The position numbers and the translations under genes were made by a program. From Litoditis marina (lineage: Eukaryota; Nematoda; Chromadorea; Rhabditida; Rhabditidae), in contig OZ038433.1 of NCBI GenBank assembly GCA_964036275.1, forward strand, positions 39,155,336 to 39,219,335: DNA of 64,000 nucleotides, read 5' to 3'. Positions 11,401 to 22,260 of this stretch are shown in pieces (position 1 is the first letter of the stretch; the number at the start of each line of letters is the position of its first letter). Under the pieces are notes generated by a model that saw only the letters and a list, made by a program, of their open reading frames with translations, searched no databases and was not told the origin of the DNA.

Positions 11401-12630
11401 AGAGCCCATTTCAAGTCAGTTAATATGTCCGCTCGATCGAAATTGATTACAACAAAGTAGCACCCTGAATGTTAGTTTCGATTTGTACGTATTAATCGAT
11501 TTGTACGTATAAATGTTAGTGTGAAATGTCAAAATCGAAACTTTCTACTGATGGGAACTAAAACGATTACATATTACGAAAACTCAATTAGCTGAAGGAA
11601 AGCTCGGTTGACCTTCACAATACTAGTTGGCCTGTATTAGAGCCAAATTTATAAATATTTATCTTTCTCCGGAATCGAACCTGCGAGCAAATTATTCGTA
11701 CAAGGGAGCTAACCACTGCGCTACTAGAGTACATAACCGAGAAACCTCGGATCGTAGACATGCTTCCGTATACAGCTCAAATTGAGATATACAGTACAGT
11801 ACCCTTCCGCCTTTGCTTTGGCGACGACTAAAAAGGAACTAACCAGCGTAAACAATGAGACAGAGAACGACAAATACTGGCACAATCCTCTTGAATCTTC
11901 TAACATAAAAATCCTTCACAACCGACATCGAAGCAACGTTTTTGGTTAGTATCTTGCTCATCAGAAAACCGGATAGAACAAAGAACCTGGTAAGCATAGT
12001 CGATCAGAATCGATGAAAAGATTACGATTTAAAAGCTTACTGTTACGAAAAGAGTTCACAATGAAATCCATAGTGCCGTTGTAAAGTCCTTTGTCAGAAC
12101 GATTGGGGTCGATTTGCTGCGATTGGTAAGCTACAAAAGCGAGAGAGCACGCAGGTCAATTAGGCCGCAGACATCTGCGTCTCTCTGACCTGCACACTCT
12201 CGTCGAGGCCGCTACAAAAGTGACTGGCCAATTGGCTGGGAATTGTCTGAGTTTGTAAGGGGAGGGCTTTGGTCAGCGGCCAGCGTATTTTTCTTCTCTT
12301 TGATCTACACACTGTTACGTCTGCTGGCAAACAATCAACGACCGCTAGTTTTTGTAAAGCTCAATTGATTCGGCTATTTTCTATCGTTGGGCATGCTGTC
12401 TTGACTTCAAACTCGACCGAATCTGAATCAGAATCATCAATATCTATTATATTATTGATATTCAAGTTTTGGCCGAGTTATAAATTTAAGAGAGAGAAAA
12501 CGAGCTCATTCTTTTCCACTCACATGTCAACTCCGACAAATCCCAATGGAAACCTAGTTGGGTTGAGGTGAAAGATGAGAACGAACAGTACAGCCACCCC
12601 CCGAATTCCCTGTAGATCATTCCGCTTCAT
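5415..12630 (-). CDS. OAC-family acyltransferase 3 with C-terminal SGNH domain
   Basis: Nematode OAC proteins are multipass membrane O-acyltransferases (Acyltransferase_3) with a C-terminal SGNH esterase-like domain. Exons: 12630-12524, 11986-11844, 11464-11346, 11085-10964, 10748-10659, 10433-10266, 10040-9859, 9646-9585, 9389 to about 9300, about 8536-8412, 7877-7757, 7529-7427, 6925-6842, 6475-6310, 5849-5766 and 5564-5415 (TAG). Except around the ninth and tenth exons, all junctions were checked for phase. It starts MKRNDLQGIRGVAVLFVL. Family marks are FHLNP, DMFFVLSGFLMSKIL, FFLHSWSLGVEIQFYL, FCRIWQFLLGSLAFE, YLGDVSYSLYLVHWP, the SGNH block KILVLGNSIAYR, the CSNC pair, and the Asp-His end RDGAHFTPEG. 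No stop or frameshift was found. The total is about 650 residues. A possible extra exon at 11237-11169 is discussed separately. The substrate is unknown. Confidence 0.9.
5979..6148. mobile_element. Palindromic MITE with CTG target duplication, copy 1
   Basis: Sits in the last-but-one intron region of the oac gene. The ends are AGTACGTATGCTAGAAGATC and its inverse, continuing inward as CTTCATCC-ATCCTGCGTCTC. It is flanked on both sides by CTG. Copy 2 is at 37471-37641. Confidence 0.75.
8574..8757. repeat. Dispersed 190-bp repeat, copy 1
   Basis: Starts GGATTTGTCAAACCGTTGTGG and continues through TTTGGCGAAGGGCCAG, TTGATCTACA and AATCAACGACCGCT to a CTGTCTTTAT end. Copy 2 lies 490 bp to the right and a partial copy is at 12243-12365. 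All are inside the oac gene and its introns. Confidence 0.6.
8902..9062 (-). mobile_element. SINE-like element with tRNA boxes, copy 2
   Basis: Reads on the minus strand as the 5063 element. The tail is GGTGCCAAATTTATAA, the B box is altered (GGCTCGATTCC) and the A-box region is TAGTGGTTAGCGCT. The 5' half ends in the shared TACTGTATATCTCAATTG motif. It lies in an oac intron. Confidence 0.6.
9067..9262. repeat. Dispersed 190-bp repeat, copy 2
   Basis: Near-copy of 8574-8757 in the same orientation (GGATTTGTCAAACCGTTGTGG through TTTGGCGAGCGGCCAG to CTGTCTTTAT). Confidence 0.6.
10821..10887. repeat. MITE of the TTGTAGTTTGATC family
   Basis: The ends are AATTGTAGTTTGATCTGAAA and GCGAGATCAAACTACATGC, so they are inverted copies about 67 bp apart. 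It lies in an oac intron. Confidence 0.65.
11636..11840 (-). mobile_element. SINE-like element with tRNA boxes, copy 3
   Basis: On the minus strand it carries the A box TAGCGCAGTGG (11713-11723 on plus) and the B box GGTTCGATTCC (11671-11681 on plus). The 5' half matches copy 1 closely (TAGTCGTCGCCAAAG, then CAGTACCC-type motifs). It lies in the intron between the second and third oac exons and runs up to the exon border at 11844. Confidence 0.7.
12145..12215. repeat. Short inverted repeat
   Basis: GAGAGAGCACGCAGGTCA is mirrored by TGACCTGCACACTCTC around an AT-poor centre (GCCGCAGACATCTGCG). It is followed by the partial 190-bp repeat at 12243-12365 (TTTGGTCAGCGGCCAG, TTTGATCTACACACT, AATCAACGACCGCT). 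Confidence 0.5.
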
Positions 12631-12639
12631 TGGCTGAAA

Positions 12640-15000
12640 ACTCAGTACGCTCAAATTCAACATCGAATCGATCGAATCAACTGTTTGTATAGTTCTCCGA
12701 TGAAAATGTAACATCACTGTAACTATCAATTTTAGTATGAGAACGCAGAAAAATTTGGATTTCGAGTTATGTTTATGATAAATATCGAGTTCACCAAACA
12801 CAAAAGAAAAAAAGTAAACAAGCACAGGCAATTCATCAAAAAGTTGTTACAAACGAAACGAACTTCGTACAACTATATCATTTATGCCGAGGTTTTTTTT
12901 AATGGCCAGTAGTCCAATCAAACTTTGAGCTGGTACATACCAACACAGCAAACAAACGAGGGTTGTTTTATGGTTTCGAATAATTTGGAAAAAGTAACGC
13001 GAAACATTGATGTAAGAGTAATTATGTACGATTAATGCTAATGATCACACGTTTCTAAATTCTTATGTCTTCCCTTAGTTTTGCATAACTTTGCATTTGA
13101 CTGATATATTACGAAAAAATAAGGTAGTATATTAATATATTGAGAGAACCCCCAATGATCAACTGTAGTTTGAATCGCAAACACATTGTGATGTTCGTAT
13201 TATGAAAACACATTATGAGAAGGCTAAACTTACAAACAAAACAGAGCGGAACCGAACAGGCGGCGTAGCAAACCGTCCAACCTCATGAGAAGTTCATCTG
13301 AGTTCCTCATAAGAATCTCGTGAACACCTCATGAGCTACACATGAACTTTCAATGTTGTAGCATAGAAATCGATAGAATCTCAAGAGAAGTTTATGGGAT
13401 ATTGCTCACGAGGTATCTCATGAAAATCGTTTCTAGACTGTCGGAACAGAATCAATGTGTTGGAAAAACAGAATCAAATGTGTAGAAAGTTGCATTCAAA
13501 TTTTAGTTATGAAAAACCAACTTGTACTAGATACGGCGCACTTCGACCTACCAATAAGCTGTCCTGCTCAGAACATTTTCCAACGGCCATTACTGCTCTC
13601 TAAATAATAATGGCTTTCTGCAACTCACAGGATAGCATGAGCATAACTTTGTTGTCGACCAAACAAAATATTGAACATCAAATATCAAAAGTCAATATTC
13701 ATCATGTTTTGTTTGTGCGCTTAGTGGTGGTAAACAATAACAATAACAACGTCAGCTTAATATGCGACGTTGCAAACTAAAAATTCGGCGGATTCATGTT
13801 CAAAATGCTAAAACTGCACATTTTCCGCCTGTGGAAATGTGCAAATCCTATGTTGAGTGAAAATGCATGATTCAACAACGGAAATTAGAAACAGACCTTT
13901 CACTCGTTTTGGTGATTTGCGCCAAATGTTTAGTTTGCAGCGTCTTATATGACAATGGAACGCTGCTTTAGCTGCGTGACCGGCTAGTATATATATTCAA
14001 ACAGAAATCCAAGGATATTCAAAATTATTAATTTAGGAACAATCGAGACGGACCCTGGAGATCAACCATCTCCGAATCTGAAATCTAGGTCGATGTCGAA
14101 GTCGCAATCTTGCACCTTTCAAAGTACAACTGAGATCGGAAAGCAGACAGGTTGAACAATGCGGGAGATCAGATAGCAGTTCACCGAAAAAAACGACAAA
14201 TAAACCGGGAATGAAGTGCAAAAAAACAGTTTGTCGTGTGCAGAAAATTAAAACTCAGAAACACATAGTGCACTGCTGCTGATATTTCTTCACAGTCCTA
14301 GGTCCGCAATACAGTTTTGATTGATGTGTGAAAGAAAATAACTGTTTATATTGGACAATTTTACTGTAGTACCAAAATTGTTAATTATTCTTTCCTTGGA
14401 GTGGATTACCACGACTTTTGTGTGTACACATCAGCAACTGATGTATACAGTCGTCTATACATTATTTCCCAAAGCCAATCGTCTTGTGAGGCTGCCCAAA
14501 CCTGAGTCGTTGTTTGGTTGACATGCACAGCAGATATTTGAAATAAAACGCAATGGGACCAAACTACAAATACAACAGATCATACCAAAGATAGAAGTTC
14601 AACCTTACCGTTTCGTGAGCCCCATGTACTACTTTATCCCGTACTTTCGATCAGATAATAGCATATGACCCAGGAAGGTCACATTGGCTTGGATCGTTCA
14701 ATTCTTAATCATTTTTTGTCGGTGGCAGATACATACAGTAGGCTCATGGATTGTGTGCGATAAACTTCGGATGGATGTAATTTTATAAAGAAATACGGAA
14801 TGTGAATTCATCCTAAGTGCACGCGATGTGACTAAAATGCGTGACAATCGGCAGTGGCCTGCAGATACATTTGACTTCTAGAGTACAACGTCCACATGTT
14901 ATTTATGATGATTTCTCGGCACGCACGCGACGCGACATGAATCAGAAAAGTTGAAATCATTATCGTAGCACCCATTACGCTGATTTTGGGGAACGCCGTC
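12640..15000. other. Intergenic stretch upstream of the oac gene
   Basis: No exon-like sequence. A diverged TTGTAGTTTG-type MITE lies around 13160-13240. A run of CTCATGAG-type motifs lies at 13285-13440. The ORF at 14033-14221 (minus) has no supporting signal. The promoter of the minus-strand oac gene should lie just right of 12630, but no motif stands out. Confidence 0.4.
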
Positions 15001-15002
15001 TG

Positions 15003-15169
15003 AGGCCGCATTCATACTTTTTACGTCGGCGTTCAACGCCGGCGTTAATAGTGAAGAAAACATACGTATTGACTGGCGCCGGTGTTAACGCCATTAAAAT
15101 CGATGCGTAAGTTTTCTTTACATTAACGCCGTCGTAGAACGCCGACGTAAAAAGTATGAAAGCGGCTTA
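15003..15169. mobile_element. 167-bp MITE with 48-bp terminal inverted repeats
   Basis: The left end (15003-15049) reads GAGGCCGCATTCATACTTTT then TACGTCGGCGTTCAACGCC. The right end (15122-15169) is its near-perfect inverse (GAACGCCGACGTAAAAAGTA then TGAAAGCGGCTT). The core is about 70 bp and there is no ORF. Confidence 0.8.
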
Positions 15170-16500
15170 AGGTGCAGGTATATTTTCCGCCATTCCCACG
15201 GAGAAATTCCGCTGCGGGCCAATGACTTTCACGGCTATTTTTAACTATGATGGAGCTTCTTAAAAACATGGAAATTTCCGTAAGTGGTTCTTAACCAACA
15301 CGAAAGTAAATAGAAACATGTACAGTGAATATAATAGAGTCGATAGAACATAACAATTGCTTGGTCAGCCTTTATATCACAATACATAATAATACAGGTT
15401 ATATATAGAAAGAGAAAGAGAGGTGCGAGACTGGATACATATAGGAGAGAATATATAAATAACTAGTAGTGGCATACGATGTGGTTACGGTACGGATTGT
15501 GTTCTACGGTTGACTAGTTACGACTCATGACTTATACCACTCAACCTTCCCAGACAGTCGCATTGGAGCGAATTGTTGCTTACTGCCACGAATCGGCAAG
15601 ATTGCGTGGTACGTGCGCGAGAGTGATATGCTAATGCGCACTCTATGTTAAGCAGCGTGCCACGTATTGGATATTGCATTCTGCGATAGCTCCCCACGAG
15701 AGAAAAAGAGAATATTCGCATCCAGCGAAACTCCGAGTGGATTGTACTTTGACGTACACAATACACATGAAATAATCATGTCGATCAATACCAAAAACTA
15801 AGTGTGCAATTTATGTTAATCATTACACGTTTCTGAGATGTGTTGAGATTTCTTGAGATTTGCACAATTTTGCGACTATTAGTTTAGAGTGGATTGTACA
15901 ATGTTGAATGAAATGTTGAATGAAACCTTGACTGAAAAAGAGAACTATACTAGTAGGAACAGGAGATCCCAAAAGGCTTGATTGTAGTTTGTATTGCACT
16001 CACGTTGTATATTTATGGTCCGTCTAAAGCACACTGGGATCAAACTACATATAACACAGAACGAAACCGAAAATAATTAGTACAAAAATGAGTGTAAAGA
16101 AAGTAAAGATCAGATTTGGATGAAACGTATACAAGAAATTTAAAAGAGGTCCACTAAACGGATAATTTGAGGAAAAGATTGGTGTGAGTTTCAACCAGAA
16201 GTTTTCTGTTCGGTTCTATTTGTGAAACTTTGAACCAAGCGAGATTAGCCTCTTCCTCAAAATATCCGTTTATTGAACTTCTTTTATACTTGTTGTACAC
16301 GTGTTATCCTTTTTGTATCGAACACCTTTTTGATGTGCAATGATGACGCAAATGATCAACCTCAATTACAGCCGATCATTCATTTATCTTGCACATCGTA
16401 TTTCCTTTGAGCTGAATGACACTCCGGCAGTACAACGCCGGTCACGTGGTGGTTGGTGCGCTTTCAATCGATACTACCAGTTTCTGACCAGTCGCACTGT
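15170..16500. other. Intergenic stretch with one MITE
   Basis: Contains the TTGTAGTTTG-family MITE at 15980-16052 and a loose inverted pair around 16140-16290 (AGTTCAATAAACGGATA-type arms facing each other across a GTTTC centre). No gene is supported. Confidence 0.4.
15980..16052. repeat. MITE of the TTGTAGTTTGATC family
   Basis: The ends are GATTGTAGTTTGTATTGC and CTGGGATCAAACTACATA, inverted copies with a 35-bp unrelated centre. Confidence 0.6.
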
Positions 16501-16534
16501 TTCTCTGTAACTAAAACTCAAAGTTTATCAGTCT

Positions 16535-16738
16535 TGCCTTGATCCAGCAATTCTATATGGTTGTGAAATCTCGACACGCGCCAGAAAGATCTGTTCACAC
16601 TTATTACTGGACAACGTAGAATGATGCGAAAAATGATTGAAGTAACGATCTTGGACCGCCACACCAACCAGTGGCTCTCCAGAACAGTGCGAGTAACAGA
16701 TATTCGTGAAGTGATGTGCACTGAAACGAAGATGGGGG
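16535..16738 (+). pseudogene. Decayed non-LTR retrotransposon fragment, RT C-terminal region
   Basis: With frameshifts the plus strand encodes DPAILYGCEIST, then LITGQRRMMRKMIEVTILDR, then HTNQWLSRTVRVTDIRE. This is the C-terminal segment of reverse transcriptases of the RTE type (ILPALLYGCETW...RRMERAMLGI...NEW.R..T.V.DI is the family pattern as I know it). It lacks the following WAGH-like part, which the second copy at 28811-29045 retains. No intact ORF is left. Confidence 0.7.
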
Positions 16739-16739
16739 A

Positions 16740-17380
16740 ATGAATTCGAAGAAGCTAGAGGAAGAGGAAGAATTCGGATGAGAATTGCCAGAGAAGAGCG
16801 AACTACAACAATAATCGTTATCACAGTCCCACTGATTTGTAAGTTGACAGAAGTTTGTTGAATACAAGCAGAAAACTATGGAACAAATGAAATATGAACA
16901 CTGAACTGAAAACTGAAAGTACATCTACCTGCAACTGAAAAAGTATGAAAGTCAAAGTAGAACTAAATATTGGATTACACAGTAGTTTGTGCCTAATCCA
17001 GCATTCAAAACTATTATCCTGATACAAGACAATAGACAAAGCTGCTTTTCTTCAGTTTCGTAATCTACAGACTGGAAACACTATAGTTAACGACAACTCA
17101 GGTGTAATGAGATCGCGATTCAATGTTTAGTTTTCCCTTAAAAAGAGTCAAATATGCAAATAACAACTTTTGATGGTTTGCCAATTCTCTTAACATGATA
17201 GAAATCGTATAAAAACTGAATGAGCGCTATATTTTCTTGAAAAAAAATCATTTTTCACCAAGTTACGACTTTTCGAAATAAATGTCTCTGTGTCTCTCCA
17301 TTTAGTGCACTCTCTCGCTTTCTCTGTCAGGTCGATTAATCAAACTCACAAACTGTCTTGTAACTTAGGGTAAGACTGCC
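16740..17380. other. Intergenic stretch, nothing recognised
   Basis: AT-rich sequence between the LINE fragment and the tandem repeat. The part around 16860-16960 recurs loosely at 38240-38340 (GAAAACTGAGAATACATCTA-like), which suggests an old dispersed repeat. Confidence 0.4.
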
Positions 17381-17439
17381 CGATTTTGATGAAATTCAAA
17401 CAGGATACCATCGTAACCTCTGTTTAAATTTGGAGGAAT

Positions 17440-18035
17440 CTATTCATGACGTCATTCTGGATTCTGGAGATCAGATGACGTCATCTTTGAAAAGTGCAAA
17501 GTTGACGTCAAGTATTTCTCCAAATAATGATAATAGTTGGCAAGTGGGTTGATAACGATGGAACTTCATTTAAACATGTCGTCTTCCGAGATTCTGATTG
17601 CCAGATGACGTCAAATTTGAAAATTACAAAGTTGACGTCAAATTATTCTTCAAATGATAATAATAGTGGGCAAGTGGTTTATGAACGATAGAACGTCATC
17701 GAAACAAGTCGTTATCTGTGATTCTGGAGGCCAGGTGACGTCATACTGGAAAAGTGCAAAGTTGACGTCAAATATGCTTTCGAGTGATAATAATAGTTGA
17801 AAAGTGGGATATTAACAATGAAACTTTATCTGAACACTACCTTTTTTTGGAAAGTCCAGATGACGTCAATTTTTAAAAGTGCAAAGTTGACGTCAATTTT
17901 ATTTCAAATGATAGAAATAGTTGGCAACTGGGGCATTTCCAGGAAACTTCATATAAACATAATGTGTTTTCTGATGACCCGATGATGTCATAAGTGAAAT
18001 GTGCAAAGTTGACGTCAAACATGCTTCCATCCAAA
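17440..18035. repeat. Diverged tandem repeat with paired TGACGTCA motifs
   Basis: Five to six units of roughly 115-125 bp. Each unit has CAGATGACGTCA-like and AAGTGCAAAGTTGACGTCAA blocks some 20 bp apart, followed by an AAATGATAATAATAGTTGG block and a GAAACTTCAT-AAAC block. Spacing between units varies by several bases. Confidence 0.75.
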
Positions 18036-18144
18036 TTATAGTTCCGCTATCATATGTTTTTTTTATTCTCTGAGCAAATATAGTTAGTTCCTTTAAGTTT
18101 CAGTGGAAAATTTAGACATGCCTCCGGAATGTCTACAAAAAGTG

Positions 18145-18579
18145 TACAATTCATCAAAAAGTGGAGAACCAACAGTTGTGTGATCTGTACGAACTACTCA
18201 TGGACGGATAAACTTCTAGGGAGACTGCAACAAAAAGGGAAAAATATAGAGAGGATTGTTATGAAGTGGTGATGCCACAAAAAGAGAAAAATATTTTGCT
18301 AACTAGTTCGCGGTAGATCACAAGTCACAGCTTTTTGTTCAGATGTGTTACGACATTTATAAACAATGAAAGAGATTAATGTTGTCGATACAATTATTTA
18401 GCTGTGTCTTGTCATTTACCGCGAACTAGTTAGCAAAATATTTTTCTTTTTTTGTGGCATCACCACTTCATAACAATCCTCTCTATATTTCCCCCTTTTT
18501 GTTGCAGAAGTTCACCCGTCCTTGAGTAGCTCGTACAAATCACACAATTGTTGGTCCCCCACTTTTTGATGAATTGTAT
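18145..18579. repeat. Long hairpin (inverted repeat, arms about 165 bp)
   Basis: The left arm 18145-18314 and right arm 18417-18579 are inverted copies with few mismatches. Outer ends are TACAATTCATCAAAAAGTGG and its inverse; inner ends are CTAACTAGTTCGCGGTA and its inverse. The loop is about 100 bp and AT-rich. The left arm has a short insertion (AGGGAGACT region) absent from the right arm. No ORF. Confidence 0.85.
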
Positions 18580-20644
18580 TATAAGTTAACACAACAATCA
18601 CATGATGTAATTGAGATGTTTAAATGGAAAATAAAGACGTGCAAATGATGTAGAGATGAGCGATGTGCAAGAAATATACAAACTGATGATACAAGATATA
18701 TGCTAAACAAAACTGCTAAACTAAACACAATGCTAAACTGACATTGTCACAGACTAGAGTGAGGTAAAAATCGAGAACGACGACTTGGCAGTATACTGTG
18801 AAACTCTTACGGGGAAACTCATGAACAACATCTGATAAACAACTCAAAAAGAAATTTATCATGATAAATAGCACGGAAACTTACTATGGGTTCAATTATT
18901 TTGATATCGCTTCACAAATTCTTTCTTTTATCGGTGGACGATCGGTGTGGTTTGCACTTGATTATTCTGAAAAGAAGAACAATCGAGTTTGTGATCAGGT
19001 TGAGAAATATTAGGCACTGGAGTGGACAGCCCACATTAATTTTTGTGGTTGTGAATTGTGCACTACATGCTTGAGATTTGAATTTCCATAAACACCACTC
19101 TTCTACTGCGTGCATCCTTCGGCACAGGCGTGAACCGGCACAACACCGAATGCGAACCGTCCCGACTCCAGTCAGTGACTAGTCCAGCACCCGTTTATTT
19201 TTAGGCATTGATTTGGGCCCGTTTCTGGTGCTCTGGAGTTGGGCCGGTTCATTTTCCGCAGGTTTGAGTGGCCTACAAAAAAATCAGTAATGATTTCTGT
19301 GAAATTGGGAACAGAACACAAATTCTCAAATATGACATCGTTGGCTTTTTGCGCAAGCGATAGTGTTGCCACAACTTACGCGAACCGTCCCAACTCCACA
19401 CCTCTGAAATTTGAACCGGTGCAACTCCAGAGTTGAATCAGTAAGGTGTTGGGTCAGTCGTGTTTTGACAATTTGGAGTTGAGCCAGTCCACGCCGGGGC
19501 CTGAGGTAGTCTCGACTTTCTTTGCACTTTGTAGTCTGATCATCCCTCCATTGTGAGTAGATTTCCCATTCAATACACAGTCCATTAGGATACGTTTTGA
19601 CATATAATTTTTCACTAGCATGATGGTTAACTGTTACCATATTTTGTTGTTGAATTGAATCTATGCGCTATGAACTTTATATTGTTATTATTATTATTAC
19701 CTTAGATGAAAACAGGTTCAATACTTCCTCCCGAACGGTGGTGTTCATGATCAAATAAATCACCGGAGGACATCCTGTGACAGACGGATTGAAAAAAATT
19801 TATTTCGAACAATTTCAATATCTCAATATTCAGCATTTTCAGTACATGCTACATCATGAACATCCTTCTCTGGAAGGTTTTTTGCCCACGAGCTGCTCAC
19901 TAAGGTAAAACTGAAAACCGCATAAAAGTTCACTTCACAAAAAGTAGTTCATTGTCGATTCTCAAGGGCTTCTTATATGAACCTATATACTTGGTCTTAT
20001 TGATATTAATGAACTAAATCGTGTGCCAGAAAAATCACAAGACCTTGTACTACCTGCCACAGCACATGTCCCACAACGAATATGATCTCTGGTAGAGACA
20101 ACACGTTCATGAAGGAGTAGGTCACGCCGGCACTGAAGTTCAGAAGGCAGATTATAGTCTATTGAACAAAGATCTGATAGTCACAATAGTCAGGTTAAAA
20201 CAAATATCCTCAACCCTCCTAGCAGCAAAGATGTGTTTTGAGCTGATCTGTAGTCAGCGAAAATGGAGAAAATGGAAATGGCCAGCGAAAATCGGGTGAT
20301 TTCTCTTATTACTGAATGACATCTCAGTTCTCCAAACTTGGGGAACATGAAAAGTTACAAGTGCACATAATGGGCATCCATTACACGCGATGGACCTGAA
20401 ACATTCAGCTCCTCTTACATCAGCTCGCCACCATTCCAGTACGGGTTCGCTCTTGAATTTAAATGGGACTCTTTGGTTGAACGTGACTACACCGTTGAAT
20501 TACAGTACTCCTCCACAATTGCACACGAATCGAAATTAAAATCTACAGTTTTGGATAAATTGTCATATCATTGCAGTTGAAACTATGTTCTACTGTTTAT
20601 ACAGTCAATACGCAAATTCGCAAGCATGTTTCATCGCCCTAGGG

Positions 20645-20741
20645 TTAAAACAGGACGATAATGTGAACCAATCTCGTGTCAAAGGTCCTTTAAACTTCAA
20701 TTGAAAAATGTATTGCAGTTTAAAGGACTGAATCGTTGCGA
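20645..20741. mobile_element. Truncated TTAA-flanked palindromic MITE inside an srt exon
   Basis: Same family as 33972-34092 and 37071-37194. The left end TTAAAACAGGACGATAATG is present. The right end stops at GTTGCGA, where the element joins exon sequence (CACACAGAAGAA) through a shared GCGA. The missing 20-odd bases of the MITE and the missing 3' half of the exon indicate a deletion across the right junction after insertion. Confidence 0.75.
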
Positions 20742-22260
20742 CACACAGAAGAATGTATATAAACAACAAGTGAACCCCACGAAACCAAAATTGTTGCAAG
20801 TATGTGCTCTGTTTGTGTACTGAAATGAAGCTTTGGTAGTTTTGTAGACTGGGAAAAATTCATTAACGCTGTTTGGTCAGCGTTTGTGTTTTCTCCTTAT
20901 TTTACCATTCAAAACGAAGGTTGTTTTCATAACCTATGAGAAATATATTGAACATAGATCTCCACAGCTCCATGACTTTATCAAAACCACAGACAATCTT
21001 CTCTCCTGTGGGCGTATGTTTTTTTACCATCTTGCTTTTAGATTTTGACCTGATAATGATAATGGGCTCTTGAGGGAATGAAGGGGCTCCAAAGCCATGA
21101 CTGATACTTCGAATTGAACAGTATGAGGTACATTCCATATGAGAAAGTGATAGTCACAAATGTGTACGTACGTACTGTACTGAACACCGATTCAGCTGCA
21201 GTTGGCCTGGAAAGCAATAATTTGCAGTATGTAAAAACATCCCAGAACTCACCTACAATCTTTCGCTAGTCCTCTTTTTCTCTCTTCTTCTTTATGTTTG
21301 AATATTTCTGTTCTTTTTCGAACTATCAATGTCTCAGTGAGATACGAATAGACAGAGGATTATATAACCAACAGTAGAACATGCATTTCTCAGAAACGCT
21401 CTCTGTGAACCAAGAATGTAAATCACAAGTTTATTATTCGTCCAAATTCTACGAGAATTAGTTTATACTAACCATACAATGCACATCAGACGATTAATCA
21501 CCAGGATGAAGCATAACATGCACGATGTACCCCACAGGCCTGCAAATGATGGAAGACAGTTGTAGATGGAGAGAAATTTGAAGTTTTCACGGCAGTACCT
21601 AATACGCAAACTGCAATGTTGTGGTCCGAAACTAATCTCTGCAGCGCTTTGCGCTGACTTGGCTATTTTGTATTCTGGTTATCGAGAACTTGTGCGCCCC
21701 AACCAAAATAAATATTGAGTGACCTATGGAATTGCGATTTTCCCCTAATTTTTAATTTGCTCTCTAATCGACATTTCGATGTGTGCTATAATACTTTTAG
21801 TAACTATACCTGTGACTATCTGTCCCGTAGCATAGATCAACTTCGGATAAGAACAGAAGACCGCACCCTCGATGAGGAGATATAAGACGTAGCCAAATAA
21901 AAATATTTTGAAAACCGCTTATTTCAGGAACTTGCACACCAAGTGAGGATCTCATACCCATCCACTTTTCTTACTCAGTAACACTCTATTTCCCAAAAAC
22001 ACGCTCCAACTGCGATTTCTGTGGAAGAATTATCAGTGTGTCAACGTACAAACTGTCGGTTCGGAGTGAACCAACAGTTTGTCAAGTGACAAACTGTCGG
22101 CGGGGGGTCCCATCCTAATTTAACCATTCAACCACAAAATAATGCTTCAAAATAGAATTTATATTTCAAAAGCACGTTAAACACGTTATATTAGTAAAAT
22201 GAATGATTCTAGAAAACTGTTCAACATTTTTCCTAATTCAGAGGTTGTTGAATTGGACTT

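Noticed and set aside
14033..14221. 62-aa minus-strand ORF with a hydrophobic start
   Set aside because: No acceptor or donor, Arg-rich random-looking tail, no neighbour exon.
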